Part shown: positions 26,090 through 35,690 of the stretch, piece by piece | Layout: the number at the start of each line of letters is the position of its first letter | Position numbering within the stretch: position 1 is the stretch's first letter | NCBI GenBank assembly: GCA_016795325.1 | Contig: JAEUHY010000025.1 | Span: forward strand, 95,096-159,095 | Reading direction: 5' to 3' | From: Planctomycetota bacterium | GTDB taxonomy: Bacteria; Planctomycetota; UBA1135; GCA-002686595 | DNA length: 64,000 nucleotides | The notes under the pieces: model-generated | Database searches by the model: none | What the model saw: the letters and a program-made list of their open reading frames with translations, nothing else | Told to the model about the DNA's origin: nothing | Program-made: the position numbers and the translations under genes

Positions 26090-26410
26090 CGGCTTGGCGT
26101 TCGCCAAGGCCTGTGTGTGATTGGGGCGCGTGGGTCGTGCTGGCGGAGTTGCGCCTCCGACCCCCGCGGCGCGCGCTCACCGAATTGAACTGAATCGCGG
26201 CGTGGTTGGGGCCGCGGGCTGTACAGGCCGCGTGCAACGATGCGGCGTGCCGGCGCGCCTTCGTGTGCTCACCCGTGCTGGCGAGCGCAAGTTCCTCCGA
26301 CGCCGTGGCGCGAGCGTCGCCGCGCGCGACGCAAGCGCATCGCGCCTCCTCCAACGCAGGCTCGTTTGCTCGGCCAAACAAGCCCAACACCTTCACCCAC
26401 GAGAGGCAAC
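26090..26410. other. Intergenic region upstream of phosphoketolase; no gene seen
   Basis: There are 321 bp with no supported ORF. A long in-frame extension of the phosphoketolase frame (to 26240) is Arg/Pro-rich and not part of the family. The phosphoketolase ribosome-binding site 'gagagg' is at its end. Confidence 0.4.
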
Positions 26411-28810
26411 ATGAACGCGTCGGCGCCATCCCCCGAACTCCTGCACAAGATGGACGCCTATTGGCGGGCGGCCAACTACTTGTCGGTGGGTCAGATGTAC
26501 TTGGTCGACAATCCGCTTTTGCGCAGGCCGCTCGTGTTGTCCGACGTGAAACGTCGGATTCTGGGCCACTGGGGCACGACGCCGGGACAGAACTTCATCT
26601 ACGTACATCTGAACCGACTCATAAAGCGGGACGGTTTGGACATGATCTTTGTGTCGGGGCCAGGCCACGGAGGACCCGCGCTCGTAGCGAACACCTACCT
26701 CGAGGGAACCTACAGCGAGGTCTATCCACACATCGGTCAAGACCTCGAAGGCCTGCGAAGGCTGTTCTTGCAGTTCTCGTTTCCAGGCGGCATCCCGAGC
26801 CACGTTTCGCCGGAAACGCCGGGCTCGATTCATGAGGGCGGCGAGCTCGGCTACTCGTTGAGTCACGCGTTTGGCGCCGCCCTGGACAACCCGGAATTGA
26901 TCGTGGCCTGCGTCATCGGTGATGGAGAGGCGGAGACCGGGCCCTTGGCGACGGCGTGGCACTCGAACAAGTTCCTGAACGCCGCCTGCGATGGCGCCGT
27001 GCTGCCCATCCTGCACCTCAACGGCTACAAGATCGCGAGCCCCGCTGTACTGGCCCGCATCCCCCATGCCGAGCTCGAGCAGCTGTTCCTCGGTTATGGC
27101 TGGGATCCAATCTTCGTCGAAGGCGAGGTCCCAGAGCTGATGCACGCGGCGATGGCTTCCGCGTTGGACACGGCGGTGCGCCGGATCCAGGAAGCTCAGC
27201 GAGAAGCCCGTTCGAGCGCGAAACTCGCGTCGCGCCCGCGCTGGCCCATGATCGTGTTGCGTTCTCCAAAGGGCTGGACGGGTCCTCGAGTGGTGAACGG
27301 CAAGCGCGTCGAGGGAAGCTTTCGCGCGCACCAGACGCCGCTGTCGGACTTTCGGAACCACCCGGAGCAGCTGCGAGCACTCGAAGAGTGGATGCGTAGC
27401 TATCGGCCCGAGGAGTTGTTCGACACCGCAGGTCGATTCCTGCCGGAGCTCGCCGCTCTGGCGCCTGAGGGCGCGCGACGCATGGGCGCGAACCCTCGAG
27501 CCAACGGCGGAATGCTGCTGCGCGATCTGAACTTGCCAGACTGCCGCCAGTACGGCGTCGAGGTGCTCGCCCCAGGCGAGATCGGCGTCGGCGATACACG
27601 CGTGCTCGGTCCGTTTATTCGCGACGTGGTCGTGCTGAACGAGGCCCACAGGAACTTCCGCGTGTTCGGCCCCGACGAGACGCTCTCGAACGGGCTGGAG
27701 TCGCTCTTCGAAGCGACTTCTCGTCAATGGAACGCGGCTACGGAGCCAGATGACGAGCGCCTAGCCCCCACTGGACGCGTGCTGGAGATGCTGAGCGAAC
27801 ACCAGTGCCAGGGTTGGCTGGAAGGCTACTTGCTCACGGGACGGCACGGCCTGTTCAACTCCTACGAAGCGTTCATCCACATCGTCGACTCGATGTTCAA
27901 CCAACACGCGAAGTGGCTCAAGGTGACCCGGACGCTGCCGTGGCGTCGCCCTATCGCGTCACTGAATTACTTGCTGGCATCCCATGTGTGGCGACAGGAC
28001 CACAACGGATTCACGCACCAGGATCCGGGCTTCCTCGACCACGTGGCGAACAAGAAGTCCGAGGTGGTGCGCATCTACCTCCCGCCCGACGCCAACTGCC
28101 TCCTGTCGGTGATGGACCACTGCCTGCGCAGCCGCCACTACGTCAACGTGGTGGTCGCCGGGAAACACCCCGCCCCTCAGTGGCTCACGATGCAACAAGC
28201 CGTGGAGCATTGTGCAGCTGGAATCGGAATCTGGCCCTGGGCCAGCAATCACCACGGCGAGGCGCCGGATCTCGTCATCGCGTGCTGCGGGGACGTGCCC
28301 ACCTTGGAGGCGCTGGCCGCCGTGTCGATCCTGAATGCGCACCTTCCCGAGCTTCGCATCCGCGTCGTCAACGTCGTCGATCTGATGCGGCTCCACCCGG
28401 CGAGCGAGCATCCGCACGGCTTGAGCGATGAGAGCTTCGACGCGCTGTTCACGCGCGACAAGCCGGTGCTGTTCGCGTTTCACGGCTACCCGTCGCTCAT
28501 CCACCGTCTGACCTATCGCCGCACGAATCACGGCAACATCCATGTCCGCGGATACAAGGAGGAAGGGACCGTGACGACGCCGTTCGACATGACGGTGCTC
28601 AACGACTTGGATCGCTTCCACCTCGCGCTCGACGTGATCGAGCGCGTGCCGAAAGCGCGCGCCCTCGGTTCGGCGCTGCAAGTCCGGTTGCGGACGAAGC
28701 TGCTCGAACATCGCGAGTACATCCACAGACACGGCGAAGACATGCCGGAGATCCGTGATTGGCGCTGGCCGCGAAGCGCTCTGAGCACTGAGTCCGCGCT
28801 GTCGGCGTAG
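26411..28810 (+). CDS. xfp: Xylulose-5-phosphate/fructose-6-phosphate phosphoketolase
   Basis: This 799-residue protein is full-length for the family. Conserved blocks are '[20 protein letters not shown]', '[20 protein letters not shown]', '[20 protein letters not shown]', '[19 protein letters not shown]' (thiamine diphosphate/Mg site), 'SYRPEELF', '[18 protein letters not shown]' and '[17 protein letters not shown]'. The enzyme uses thiamine diphosphate to split xylulose-5-P or fructose-6-P with phosphate, giving acetyl-phosphate plus glyceraldehyde-3-P or erythrose-4-P. The ATG at 26411 with 'gagagg' just before it gives the canonical N-terminus. It lies between the DUF1269 and P-type ATPase genes; rpiA, another pentose-phosphate enzyme, is 3 kb further on. 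Confidence 0.95.
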   Translation: MNASAPSPELLHKMDAYWRAANYLSVGQMYLVDNPLLRRPLVLSDVKRRILGHWGTTPGQNFIYVHLNRLIKRDGLDMIFVSGPGHGGPALVANTYLEGTYSEVYPHIGQDLEGLRRLFLQFSFPGGIPSHVSPETPGSIHEGGELGYSLSHAFGAALDNPELIVACVIGDGEAETGPLATAWHSNKFLNAACDGAVLPILHLNGYKIASPAVLARIPHAELEQLFLGYGWDPIFVEGEVPELMHAAMASALDTAVRRIQEAQREARSSAKLASRPRWPMIVLRSPKGWTGPRVVNGKRVEGSFRAHQTPLSDFRNHPEQLRALEEWMRSYRPEELFDTAGRFLPELAALAPEGARRMGANPRANGGMLLRDLNLPDCRQYGVEVLAPGEIGVGDTRVLGPFIRDVVVLNEAHRNFRVFGPDETLSNGLESLFEATSRQWNAATEPDDERLAPTGRVLEMLSEHQCQGWLEGYLLTGRHGLFNSYEAFIHIVDSMFNQHAKWLKVTRTLPWRRPIASLNYLLASHVWRQDHNGFTHQDPGFLDHVANKKSEVVRIYLPPDANCLLSVMDHCLRSRHYVNVVVAGKHPAPQWLTMQQAVEHCAAGIGIWPWASNHHGEAPDLVIACCGDVPTLEALAAVSILNAHLPELRIRVVNVVDLMRLHPASEHPHGLSDESFDALFTRDKPVLFAFHGYPSLIHRLTYRRTNHGNIHVRGYKEEGTVTTPFDMTVLNDLDRFHLALDVIERVPKARALGSALQVRLRTKLLEHREYIHRHGEDMPEIRDWRWPRSALSTESALSA

Positions 28811-29045
28811 CTGAGTCCGATCATGATCCCGAACTTCGCATGGCGCGTTCTCCAGCTTTGCAGCTGCAACCAGAGCTGGACGGCGCCCACCCGACCCCAT
28901 GGACGGCGAGCGCCGCAGAGCAGGCACATCGCCGATCGCGGGCGCGACGTGCGTGATCACGGGAGGGCGCTGATGGAGCGCCGCAGGTTCGGCGAGGCGG
29001 CGTCCGCGCTCGGAATCCTCCGCTGCAGTACACGAGGCGCCGAGC

Positions 29046-31910
29046 GTGGCTGACGCTCCGAATCGCGCCGTGTCGAGCGACGCCGTGAGCGGGACGCAGC
29101 CGGTCAGCGACACGGGTCAGCCGTGGACGCTGGATGTCGCTCAGGCTCTTGCCGCGTACGACGCCGATGGCGACCAGGGACTGACGGAAGAGGAGGCCTC
29201 GCGCCGCCTGGCTCGCGACGGTCCCAACGTTCTGCGCGCCGCTGCGCCCATCCCTACTTGGCGTCGTGTCCTGGGCCAGTTCCAAGACCCGTTGATCTAC
29301 CTGTTGCTCGCTGCCATCGGCATTTCCTTCGCTGCGTGGTGGCTCGAGGACGCGCATGGTTGGCCCGTCGACACCCTGGCCGTGCTCGCGATCGTCTTGC
29401 TCAACGGCGTGCTCGGCTATGTGCAGGAGGCGAGGGCTCGCAGCGCCGTCGCAGCGCTTGCGCGACTGATGACGACCAGCTCCAGCGTCGTGCGCGGCAG
29501 TCGAACCCTTCGAGTGCCGAGCGAGAGCCTCGTCACCGGCGATCTACTGCTCTTGGCGGAAGGTGACGCTGTTGGCGCCGATGCGCGACTGACCAGTGCC
29601 AGCAACCTGCGAGTGCAAGAAGCGTCCTTGACCGGCGAGAGTCACGCAGTTTCGAAGGGCACGGCCCCGCTCGGAGGCGCGATCCCGCTCGGCGATCGTT
29701 CGAACATGGTGTTCAAGGGCACCGCGGTCTCGCAGGGCGTCGGCCGCGCGGTGGTCTGCGCGACGGGAATGGCCACGGAGATGGGCTCTGTCGCCAAGTT
29801 GTTGGACGCGACCGTTGAGAAGCCGACGCCGCTGCAGCAGGAAGTGTCCCGTCTAGGACGGCGGTTGAGCGCGGCGGTGCTGGTGGTGGCGATCATCGTG
29901 GTGGGCGCGACGCTGATCATGTTCCCGCCCAGCGACGCCGCGGGTCTCGTCGAAGTGCTGCTCCTTGGCGTCGCGCTTGCGGTGGCCGCGGTTCCCGAGG
30001 GCCTGCCCGCCGTGCTCTCCGTGGTCCTAGCGCTCGGTGTGCAGCGCCTCGCTCGCCGAAGTGCGATCGTGAAGAAGCTCTCGTCCGTGGAGACGCTCGG
30101 GTGCGCGTCGGTGATTTGTTCGGACAAGACCGGAACGCTCACGCGCGCCGAGATGACGATCGAGAAGATCCTCACCGCGAGCGGCGAAACACGTGTCACC
30201 GGCGTCGGCTATGCGCCGGAAGGCGAAGTCCTGCACGGTGACTCGCCGATGGAGTCCGGCGGCCTGCGTGACGAACAAGCGCTCGCACTCGAAATCGGTG
30301 CGCGTGCAGGCAATTCCAACTTGAGGCGGACGCCGGAGGGCGTCTGGGAGATCCAAGGCGACCCCACGGAGGCGGCGTTTCTCGTGGCGGAGCGCAAATT
30401 GGCGGGCGGCGTCGCACCAAGTGAGCGCTACAAGCGCCTCGCGGAGATCCCGTTCACCTCAGAGCGCAGGATGATGTCGGTCGTCGTGAGCGACAGCCAT
30501 CGAGGCGGCGCCATCGTGCTCTACAGCAAGGGTGCGCCAGGTGTCCTGCTCGAGCACTGCACGCACGAGCGAGTCGGACGAGAAGCGATCGTGATGGACT
30601 CCGCTGCGCGGGCGCGGATCTTGGCGGGAGTCGGTGCGCTCTCCGACGCGGCCCTGCGAACTCTGGCTGTCGCCTCTCGGGATTTGGATGCGGGCGAGAA
30701 TCCGAGCGCGGGACAGTCGCTCGAGTCACGACTGGTCTACGCCGGCGTCGTCGGCATGATCGACCCGCCGCGCGCCGAGGCGCTCGACGCGATCCGCGAG
30801 GCGCGCGGCGCGGGCATTCGGACGATCATGGTCACGGGAGACCATCCGCGCACCGCAGCGCGCATCGCGGCAGACCTGGGCATCGCGAGCGCGGACGCCG
30901 CGGTGTTGACCGGAGCGGAGATCGATGCCTTGGACGCGGAAGGCTTTGCAGCCGTCGTGCGGACGACGAACGTCTATGCGCGTGTGACTCCGGCCCACAA
31001 GCTGCGCATCGTGCTCGCGCTCCAAGCCGCTGGCGAGATCGTCGCCGTGACCGGCGATGGAGTGAACGACGCGCCCGCGCTCAAGGCGGCCGACATCGGC
31101 ATCGCCATGGGCAAGACCGGTACGGAAGTCAGCAAAGAAGCAGCGCGAATGATCCTGGCGGACGACAACTTCGCGACGATCGTCCGCGCCGTGCGCGAAG
31201 GGCGCAACATCTTCGAGAACATCCGCAAGCTCCTGCGTTATCTGCTGTCCTCCAACACTGGAGAGGTGCTCACGGTGTTCTTGGCTGTCGTGGGTTCAAG
31301 CGTGATCGGACTGTCGTCGGACGGCGGAGTCGTGGCGTTGCCGCTGCTCGCAACGCAGATCCTGTGGCTCAACCTCATCACGGACTCATGGCCCGCGCTC
31401 GCCATGGGCGTGGATCCCGCGGATGCTGACGTCATGCGGCGACGGCCGCGACCGCGCAGCGAGCGCGTGATCGGCGCCGGCATGTGGGTCGCGGTGCTCG
31501 AGATCGGGCTGGTGGTCGCCGCCGCAGCATTGATCACGATGGACATGTTCCACCCAGGGGGACTGATCGAGGGCCACCACAACATCGCTGTCGCACGGAC
31601 CGCCGGCTTCACGGTGCTGGTCGTCGCGCACCTCTTCCAGTGCTTCAACGCGCGCTCGGCCACCGCCAGCGCCTTCCAGGGACTGTTCCGCAACGGCTGG
31701 CTATGGGGCGCAATCGGCCTGTCCGCCGGTCTTCAAGTGGCGGTGGTGCATGTGCCGGTGCTCAACGTGGCTTTTGGAACCGCGCCTCTCACGTTCGCAC
31801 AGTGGGGAACCTGCGTCGCGATGGGCAGTTCGGTGCTCTGGTACAGCGAAGTTCGAAAGCTGATAGCTCGGCTGGTCCTCAAGCGCACTGCACGTCACGG
31901 CTTGGTCTAG
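29046..31910 (+). CDS. P2A-type cation-transporting (Ca2+-like) P-type ATPase
   Basis: The protein is 954 residues. The N-terminal cation-ATPase domain ('LTEEEASRRLARDGPNVL') precedes TM1-2 ('PLIYLLLAAIGISF', 'LAIVLLNGVLGYVQEARA'). The actuator TGES lies at about residue 196 in 'EASLTGESHAVSKG'. TM4 'VAAVPEGLPAVLSVVLALG' carries the PEGL ion site, and the phosphorylation site is 'ICSDKTGTLTRAEM' (about residue 358). The nucleotide-binding 'YSKGAPGVLLE' is followed by the hinge 'AVTGDGVNDAPALKAADIGI' and C-terminal TM5-10. This is the SERCA/PMR1-like subfamily. The GTG at 29046 is used. The gene is 235 bp after phosphoketolase, and the two are often neighbours in stress islands. Confidence 0.93.
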   Translation: MADAPNRAVSSDAVSGTQPVSDTGQPWTLDVAQALAAYDADGDQGLTEEEASRRLARDGPNVLRAAAPIPTWRRVLGQFQDPLIYLLLAAIGISFAAWWLEDAHGWPVDTLAVLAIVLLNGVLGYVQEARARSAVAALARLMTTSSSVVRGSRTLRVPSESLVTGDLLLLAEGDAVGADARLTSASNLRVQEASLTGESHAVSKGTAPLGGAIPLGDRSNMVFKGTAVSQGVGRAVVCATGMATEMGSVAKLLDATVEKPTPLQQEVSRLGRRLSAAVLVVAIIVVGATLIMFPPSDAAGLVEVLLLGVALAVAAVPEGLPAVLSVVLALGVQRLARRSAIVKKLSSVETLGCASVICSDKTGTLTRAEMTIEKILTASGETRVTGVGYAPEGEVLHGDSPMESGGLRDEQALALEIGARAGNSNLRRTPEGVWEIQGDPTEAAFLVAERKLAGGVAPSERYKRLAEIPFTSERRMMSVVVSDSHRGGAIVLYSKGAPGVLLEHCTHERVGREAIVMDSAARARILAGVGALSDAALRTLAVASRDLDAGENPSAGQSLESRLVYAGVVGMIDPPRAEALDAIREARGAGIRTIMVTGDHPRTAARIAADLGIASADAAVLTGAEIDALDAEGFAAVVRTTNVYARVTPAHKLRIVLALQAAGEIVAVTGDGVNDAPALKAADIGIAMGKTGTEVSKEAARMILADDNFATIVRAVREGRNIFENIRKLLRYLLSSNTGEVLTVFLAVVGSSVIGLSSDGGVVALPLLATQILWLNLITDSWPALAMGVDPADADVMRRRPRPRSERVIGAGMWVAVLEIGLVVAAAALITMDMFHPGGLIEGHHNIAVARTAGFTVLVVAHLFQCFNARSATASAFQGLFRNGWLWGAIGLSAGLQVAVVHVPVLNVAFGTAPLTFAQWGTCVAMGSSVLWYSEVRKLIARLVLKRTARHGLV

Positions 31911-32061
31911 CAACCCAGCCAGTTGGCGGCCGGCGCCGCACGTCACGAGGCTGCTCGCAGGGCGTGACGACGAGCCGGCGGCGGCGGAGCGAGTCGGTTT
32001 CGCCAGCGCCTCACGCAGACGCCGTTCCGGTGAGTCGTTCTGGTCCGCCGCGATCCTGCGC

Positions 32062-32751
32062 CTACCGCTCGCGCACTTCCGCGCGGCCGTCGGGGTGGCC
32101 GATCACGAGCACGTGGGCCAAACCCACGAACAACCCGCTCTCGACCACGCCGGGAATGGCATCGAGCTCGAGCTCGAGCGCGCGCGCATCGGCGATTCCC
32201 GCAGGAAAGCGACAGTCGAGGATCTGGTTGCCGTTGTCGGTGAGGTAGTCGCCGCCGTCCTTCGAGCGGCGCAGCACGGGCTCGCAACCGAGCTTCGCGA
32301 TCCGCCGCGCGACGAGCGCGCGCGCGAACGGCACGACCTCGACGGGCAGCTTGAAGGTCGTCCCCAGCCGCGCGACGACCTTCTCGGGCCCGACCACGAT
32401 CGCCTCGCGGCGCGAAATCGAGGCCACGACCTTCTCACGTAGCAGCGCTCCGCCGCCGCCCTTCACCATGTCGAAGCGCCCGTCGATTTCGTCGGCGCCG
32501 TCGATGGTCAAGTCGATTCCCTCGACCTCGTCGAGCGTCGCGAGCGGGATGCCGAACTCGCGCGCCTTGCGCTCGGTGTCGACGGACGTCGGCACGCCGC
32601 GCACGCGCAAACCCTCGGACTTGATGCGCTCGCCGAGCCGCACGAGCGTGTGGAACACGGTCGAACCCGTGCCGAGCCCGAGCGTCATGCCGTCGTGAAC
32701 CAACTCCGCCGCGCGCCGGCCGGCCACTTGTTTGGGATCGAGGGTGTTCAT
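32062..32751 (-). CDS. rpiA: Ribose-5-phosphate isomerase A
   Basis: The protein is 229 residues with all RpiA signatures: 'GMTLGLGTGSTVFHTLVRLG' (phosphate-binding), 'DLTIDGADEIDGRFDMVKGG', 'GGALLREKVVASISRRE' (catalytic Lys region), 'GNQILDCRF' and 'IPGVVESGLFVGLAHVLVIG'. It interconverts ribose-5-P and ribulose-5-P. Its ATG at 32751 starts a canonical N-terminus. It is a single gene convergent with the P-type ATPase. Confidence 0.95.
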   Translation of the reverse strand: MNTLDPKQVAGRRAAELVHDGMTLGLGTGSTVFHTLVRLGERIKSEGLRVRGVPTSVDTERKAREFGIPLATLDEVEGIDLTIDGADEIDGRFDMVKGGGGALLREKVVASISRREAIVVGPEKVVARLGTTFKLPVEVVPFARALVARRIAKLGCEPVLRRSKDGGDYLTDNGNQILDCRFPAGIADARALELELDAIPGVVESGLFVGLAHVLVIGHPDGRAEVRER

Positions 32752-33089
32752 CGCTGCCGCCGATGGTACGTGGCCGAGGCGCCAATCCAGCGAGTGTTCG
32801 AGCGCTCGAAACTGCGCAACTTCTGCGCTGGGACACGGACTTCGATGGGTGCGACGGGCTCGGGCGTCACGACGGTCCGCGCGAGCGGAGCGAGGCGCTT
32901 GCCGAGGACGGACCGGTCACCGGATCCGATGCGCGGCGTCGGCCACCTCCGCGATCGCACGAGCGAGAGCACTTGCGCCGGTGCGACAGCACGCGGCCAC
33001 CGAATTGCCCGGTCAACGCGGGGGCGTAAAGCGGGCTGCGAAAGGGGCCGGTGACAAGTACGGCCACCACGGTCAAAATGCGACTGCGT
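32752..33089. other. Intergenic region; no gene seen
   Basis: There are 338 bp between divergent rpiA and the small gene at 33090. Frames on both strands are open but Arg-rich and match no family. The area around 33040-33075 may contain the promoter of the downstream set. Confidence 0.35.
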
Positions 33090-33515
33090 ATGAGCAACAC
33101 ACGACCTCCGCAACTCATCGAAACCCCCGCCAACGTTGTTGGCGGTGCGCAGTACCAGCACCTCGCGTACGTCGACGCCTACGACGCCGTTCTCAACTGC
33201 GACTACGCGTTCGTCGCCTACAAGGAGACGGACAGTTGGGGTTGGCGCGTGCGCATCAAGTCCTCGCAGACTGCGGGCGCCGTGTTCGAACCCGACGCCA
33301 TGAAGAGCGCGGCGCGCGCCGCGGGCGCGCAAGGAAAGCCGTGGTTTCCGTGGGGCTACAGCTTCGACCCCAGCGCGAGCGACGCGCGCTGCATCCAATT
33401 CCGCGTGCACGTCGCCAACGGACAGCCGAGTGGGATCGAGATCTTCGTCCAGCTCCGCAAAGCCGATGGTTCCGCCGACGCGGCGAAGTCGGTGACGTTC
33501 CCGTGGCCTGCGTGA
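33090..33515 (+). CDS. Hypothetical protein, first of the 33-39 kb set
   Basis: The protein is 141 residues and not recognised. Composition is normal for a soluble globular protein, with aromatic-rich segments ('AYDAVLNCDYAFVAYKETDS', 'WGWRVRIKSS', 'GKPWFPWGYSFDPSASD'). No signal peptide or membrane helix is visible. ATGs at 33078 and 33090 and a GTG at 33051 are all possible; none has a clear Shine-Dalgarno site. It precedes, 300 bp away, the overlapping genes 33820-38089 on the same strand. Confidence 0.5.
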   Translation: MSNTRPPQLIETPANVVGGAQYQHLAYVDAYDAVLNCDYAFVAYKETDSWGWRVRIKSSQTAGAVFEPDAMKSAARAAGAQGKPWFPWGYSFDPSASDARCIQFRVHVANGQPSGIEIFVQLRKADGSADAAKSVTFPWPA

Positions 33516-33819
33516 GCGCGCAACCAACGCAACTCCAGCGCGCCCAGCAACCTCGATCTCCCTCGCGTCGATCAGCGCGCAGCCGCGCTCCGCAATCGCG
33601 CGTTTCGCGCACGGCGCGTGGCGCCCCCTCGCTCCTGCAACGAGCTCGACTCGCGAGCATCGCGCACGACGTTGCGCAGGCGCTCCATCGCGAAGCTTGG
33701 GTGCTGGCGCCGACACGGACACTCGGTGCGCTCGAGCTGCAAACGAGATCCGACGGATCGGCGTGGTCCGACCTTGCTGCGCCGGCTGAGCAACTGACCT
33801 GCGCCGTTGGCGAGCAAGC
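33516..33819. other. Intergenic region; no gene seen
   Basis: There are 304 bp without a supported gene. A minus-strand frame is open through the whole gap but has no hydrophobic core pattern. The region probably contains the promoter of the coupled three-gene unit that follows. Confidence 0.3.
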
Positions 33820-34419
33820 ATGATCACGTTCGGCAACATCTGCCTGTGTGTCGCGGCCATCGTGTATCTGTGGCCGTTGCAGCGGATGTTGAACACGACG
33901 CCCAACCTGAACGGAACGTACGCGGGCGTGGCCGTGCTGCTGAGCGTCGTGTTCGTCAGCGTGCCGCTGTGGCTGTGCCTGACCTCGTCGCTGGTCGCCG
34001 CAACGGCGCGCGGTGGATTCGACTGGCTGTTCGCAACGCGGCCGCCGCAATACGCCGTCGCCGTGCTCGCCAGCTGCGCGATCACGATCGCCACCGCGTA
34101 CAGCCTCTTGGGGCGGTTCGTGACACCGCCCGAGTTGCCCGCGTCCGCGCGCTGGCTCTCGCTCTGGGCAGCACACGTGTTTCCGCTCGTGGTGATGCTC
34201 TTCTGCGCAGTTGTGTTGAACGCGAGGTTGTTCTCGTGGATGCCGCAACAACTCGTTCGCATCCCGTTCTGCGCCGTCGCTGCCGTCAGCGTGCTGGTCA
34301 GTTGCGGCCTGCTCGTCGAACGGAGCTTCGGTCCGCAGCAGCGTCGGAGCGACACGACTGCGGATGAGACCGCGCCAACTCCCAACCCCAGCCAGGGCGA
34401 ACCCGACAGCGAGGAATGA
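33820..34419 (+). CDS. Five-helix membrane protein of unknown function
   Basis: The protein is 199 residues with about five membrane helices: 'ICLCVAAIVYLWPL', 'YAGVAVLLSVVFVSVPLWLC', 'YAVAVLASCAITIATAYSLL', 'SLWAAHVFPLVVMLFCAVVL' and 'IPFCAVAAVSVLVSCGLLVE'. It ends in a hydrophilic tail rich in Thr, Pro and Glu. The TGA overlaps the ATG of the next gene (ATGA), so translation is coupled to it. It is the first gene of an apparent three-gene unit; no homologous family comes to mind. Confidence 0.65.
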   Translation: MITFGNICLCVAAIVYLWPLQRMLNTTPNLNGTYAGVAVLLSVVFVSVPLWLCLTSSLVAATARGGFDWLFATRPPQYAVAVLASCAITIATAYSLLGRFVTPPELPASARWLSLWAAHVFPLVVMLFCAVVLNARLFSWMPQQLVRIPFCAVAAVSVLVSCGLLVERSFGPQQRRSDTTADETAPTPNPSQGEPDSEE

Positions 34420-35690
34420 GCATGAGTTGGCCTGGATCCATCGGCGTCGCTGCGGTCTGCGGTCTCGCCGGCCTGCTGCTCGCCGGTTTGATCGCGAATG
34501 CCTGCGTCGACTGGTATCGCGTCTCGAGCTTCGAAGGCAAGGCGGGCTTCTTCGTCGTGTTCGTTGCGCTCGCGGGCGGACTCGCCGCCGCGGCAATCGG
34601 GCTCGTGACCGCGCGCGTCGTTGCTGTCGGCGCCGAACTCACGTGGCTGAGGACCAGCGCTCTCGCGCTCGGCGTGACGCTCGGGGTGGCCGGCCTCGCC
34701 ACACTGCTGTGTTGGCTGGCCGCCGACATCGCGCCGACGCTCGATGGAAAGGAGCTCGAGGTCGAGCTCGAAGTGCGCGGCCCACGAGGTTTCAGCCTGC
34801 CCGAGCCAGACGAGTACGGCGCGACCGCAGGGGTGTACCTGCCCGGCGGACGTCACCTGCCCACGGTGCAGTTGCGTGCGAGCGATTTCACGAGCGTGGA
34901 CGGCCAGTTGCACCTTCGCGCGAGCGTGCCGCTCACCACGAGCGCAGCGCAGAAATTCATGCAACTGCGGCTCAACGCCCAGCACAACCTGCTGTTCCGT
35001 CTCCCGCTACGTTCGCGACCGCGCGCCGAGGACTGTGAGTGGAGCACATGGGTCGAGTCCGGATGGGACGCGAACCAGCCCGAGCCGCCGAAGGAGGCGA
35101 GGTTCACCGCGCGCTACCGCGTGCGAGTCGTCGAGCCACCGCCGCCGGAGCCGGATCCCGAGTCCGTGCGAGCCCAACAGTTCGCCGCACTGCCGTCCGA
35201 CGCTCCGCTCGCGACGTGGTTGCCGTACTTGTTCGAAAGCCCGAACGCTGAGCGCACCAAAGTTGTCGTGCAGCAAATCAACGCTAAACAGGCGGAGTTG
35301 GCCGCGCTGATTCGCGGCGACGACGACAGTCGGCGTGAACAGGCCTTGCGGTCGGTCGCGTACGTCGAAGCGCCGTTGGCAGAGCTCACCGATGCGGTGC
35401 TCGCAGAGGGCCGCGCCATCGCAAACGGGATCCGCGCGTTCAACTCGCTGCCAGAGACGGACGCGAGTTTTCGCTCGACGCCGCAGCGGCTCAGCTCTCG
35501 CTTCAACACCTGGAAGCACGCCTGGTGGCTGCTGCACCACAAGCTCGGGCTAGACGGCCGGCCGCCGGTTCGTGAGATCCACGAACTCGCTCTCGTGCGC
35601 GCAAAGAACACTGGCATGAGGGAGATCGAAGTCAACGCCCGCGCCATTCTCGACGCGTTGAACCCGCCGCAGGAGGAGAAGAAGCCGTGA
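34416..35690 (+). CDS. Membrane protein with extracytoplasmic domain, unknown function
   Basis: The protein is 424 residues. Three membrane helices occupy the first 110 residues, and a beta-rich domain then follows ('ELEVELEVRGPRGFSLPEPD', 'VQLRASDFTSVDGQLHLRAS'). The last 180 residues are alpha-helical and charged ('IRGDDDSRREQALRSVAYVE', 'RFNTWKHAWWLLHHKLGLDG'). The layout of three helices, beta sandwich and helical tail recurs in uncharacterised planctomycete and proteobacterial proteins, but I cannot name a family. It starts at ATGA within the preceding gene and ends overlapping the GTG of the next gene (GTGA). Confidence 0.6.
   Translation: MSMSWPGSIGVAAVCGLAGLLLAGLIANACVDWYRVSSFEGKAGFFVVFVALAGGLAAAAIGLVTARVVAVGAELTWLRTSALALGVTLGVAGLATLLCWLAADIAPTLDGKELEVELEVRGPRGFSLPEPDEYGATAGVYLPGGRHLPTVQLRASDFTSVDGQLHLRASVPLTTSAAQKFMQLRLNAQHNLLFRLPLRSRPRAEDCEWSTWVESGWDANQPEPPKEARFTARYRVRVVEPPPPEPDPESVRAQQFAALPSDAPLATWLPYLFESPNAERTKVVVQQINAKQAELAALIRGDDDSRREQALRSVAYVEAPLAELTDAVLAEGRAIANGIRAFNSLPETDASFRSTPQRLSSRFNTWKHAWWLLHHKLGLDGRPPVREIHELALVRAKNTGMREIEVNARAILDALNPPQEEKKP

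Noticed and set aside
28857..28868. Small palindrome 'ttgcagctgcaa' in the spacer before the P-type ATPase
   Set aside because: A 12-bp palindrome with no known regulator match; not enough to call an operator.
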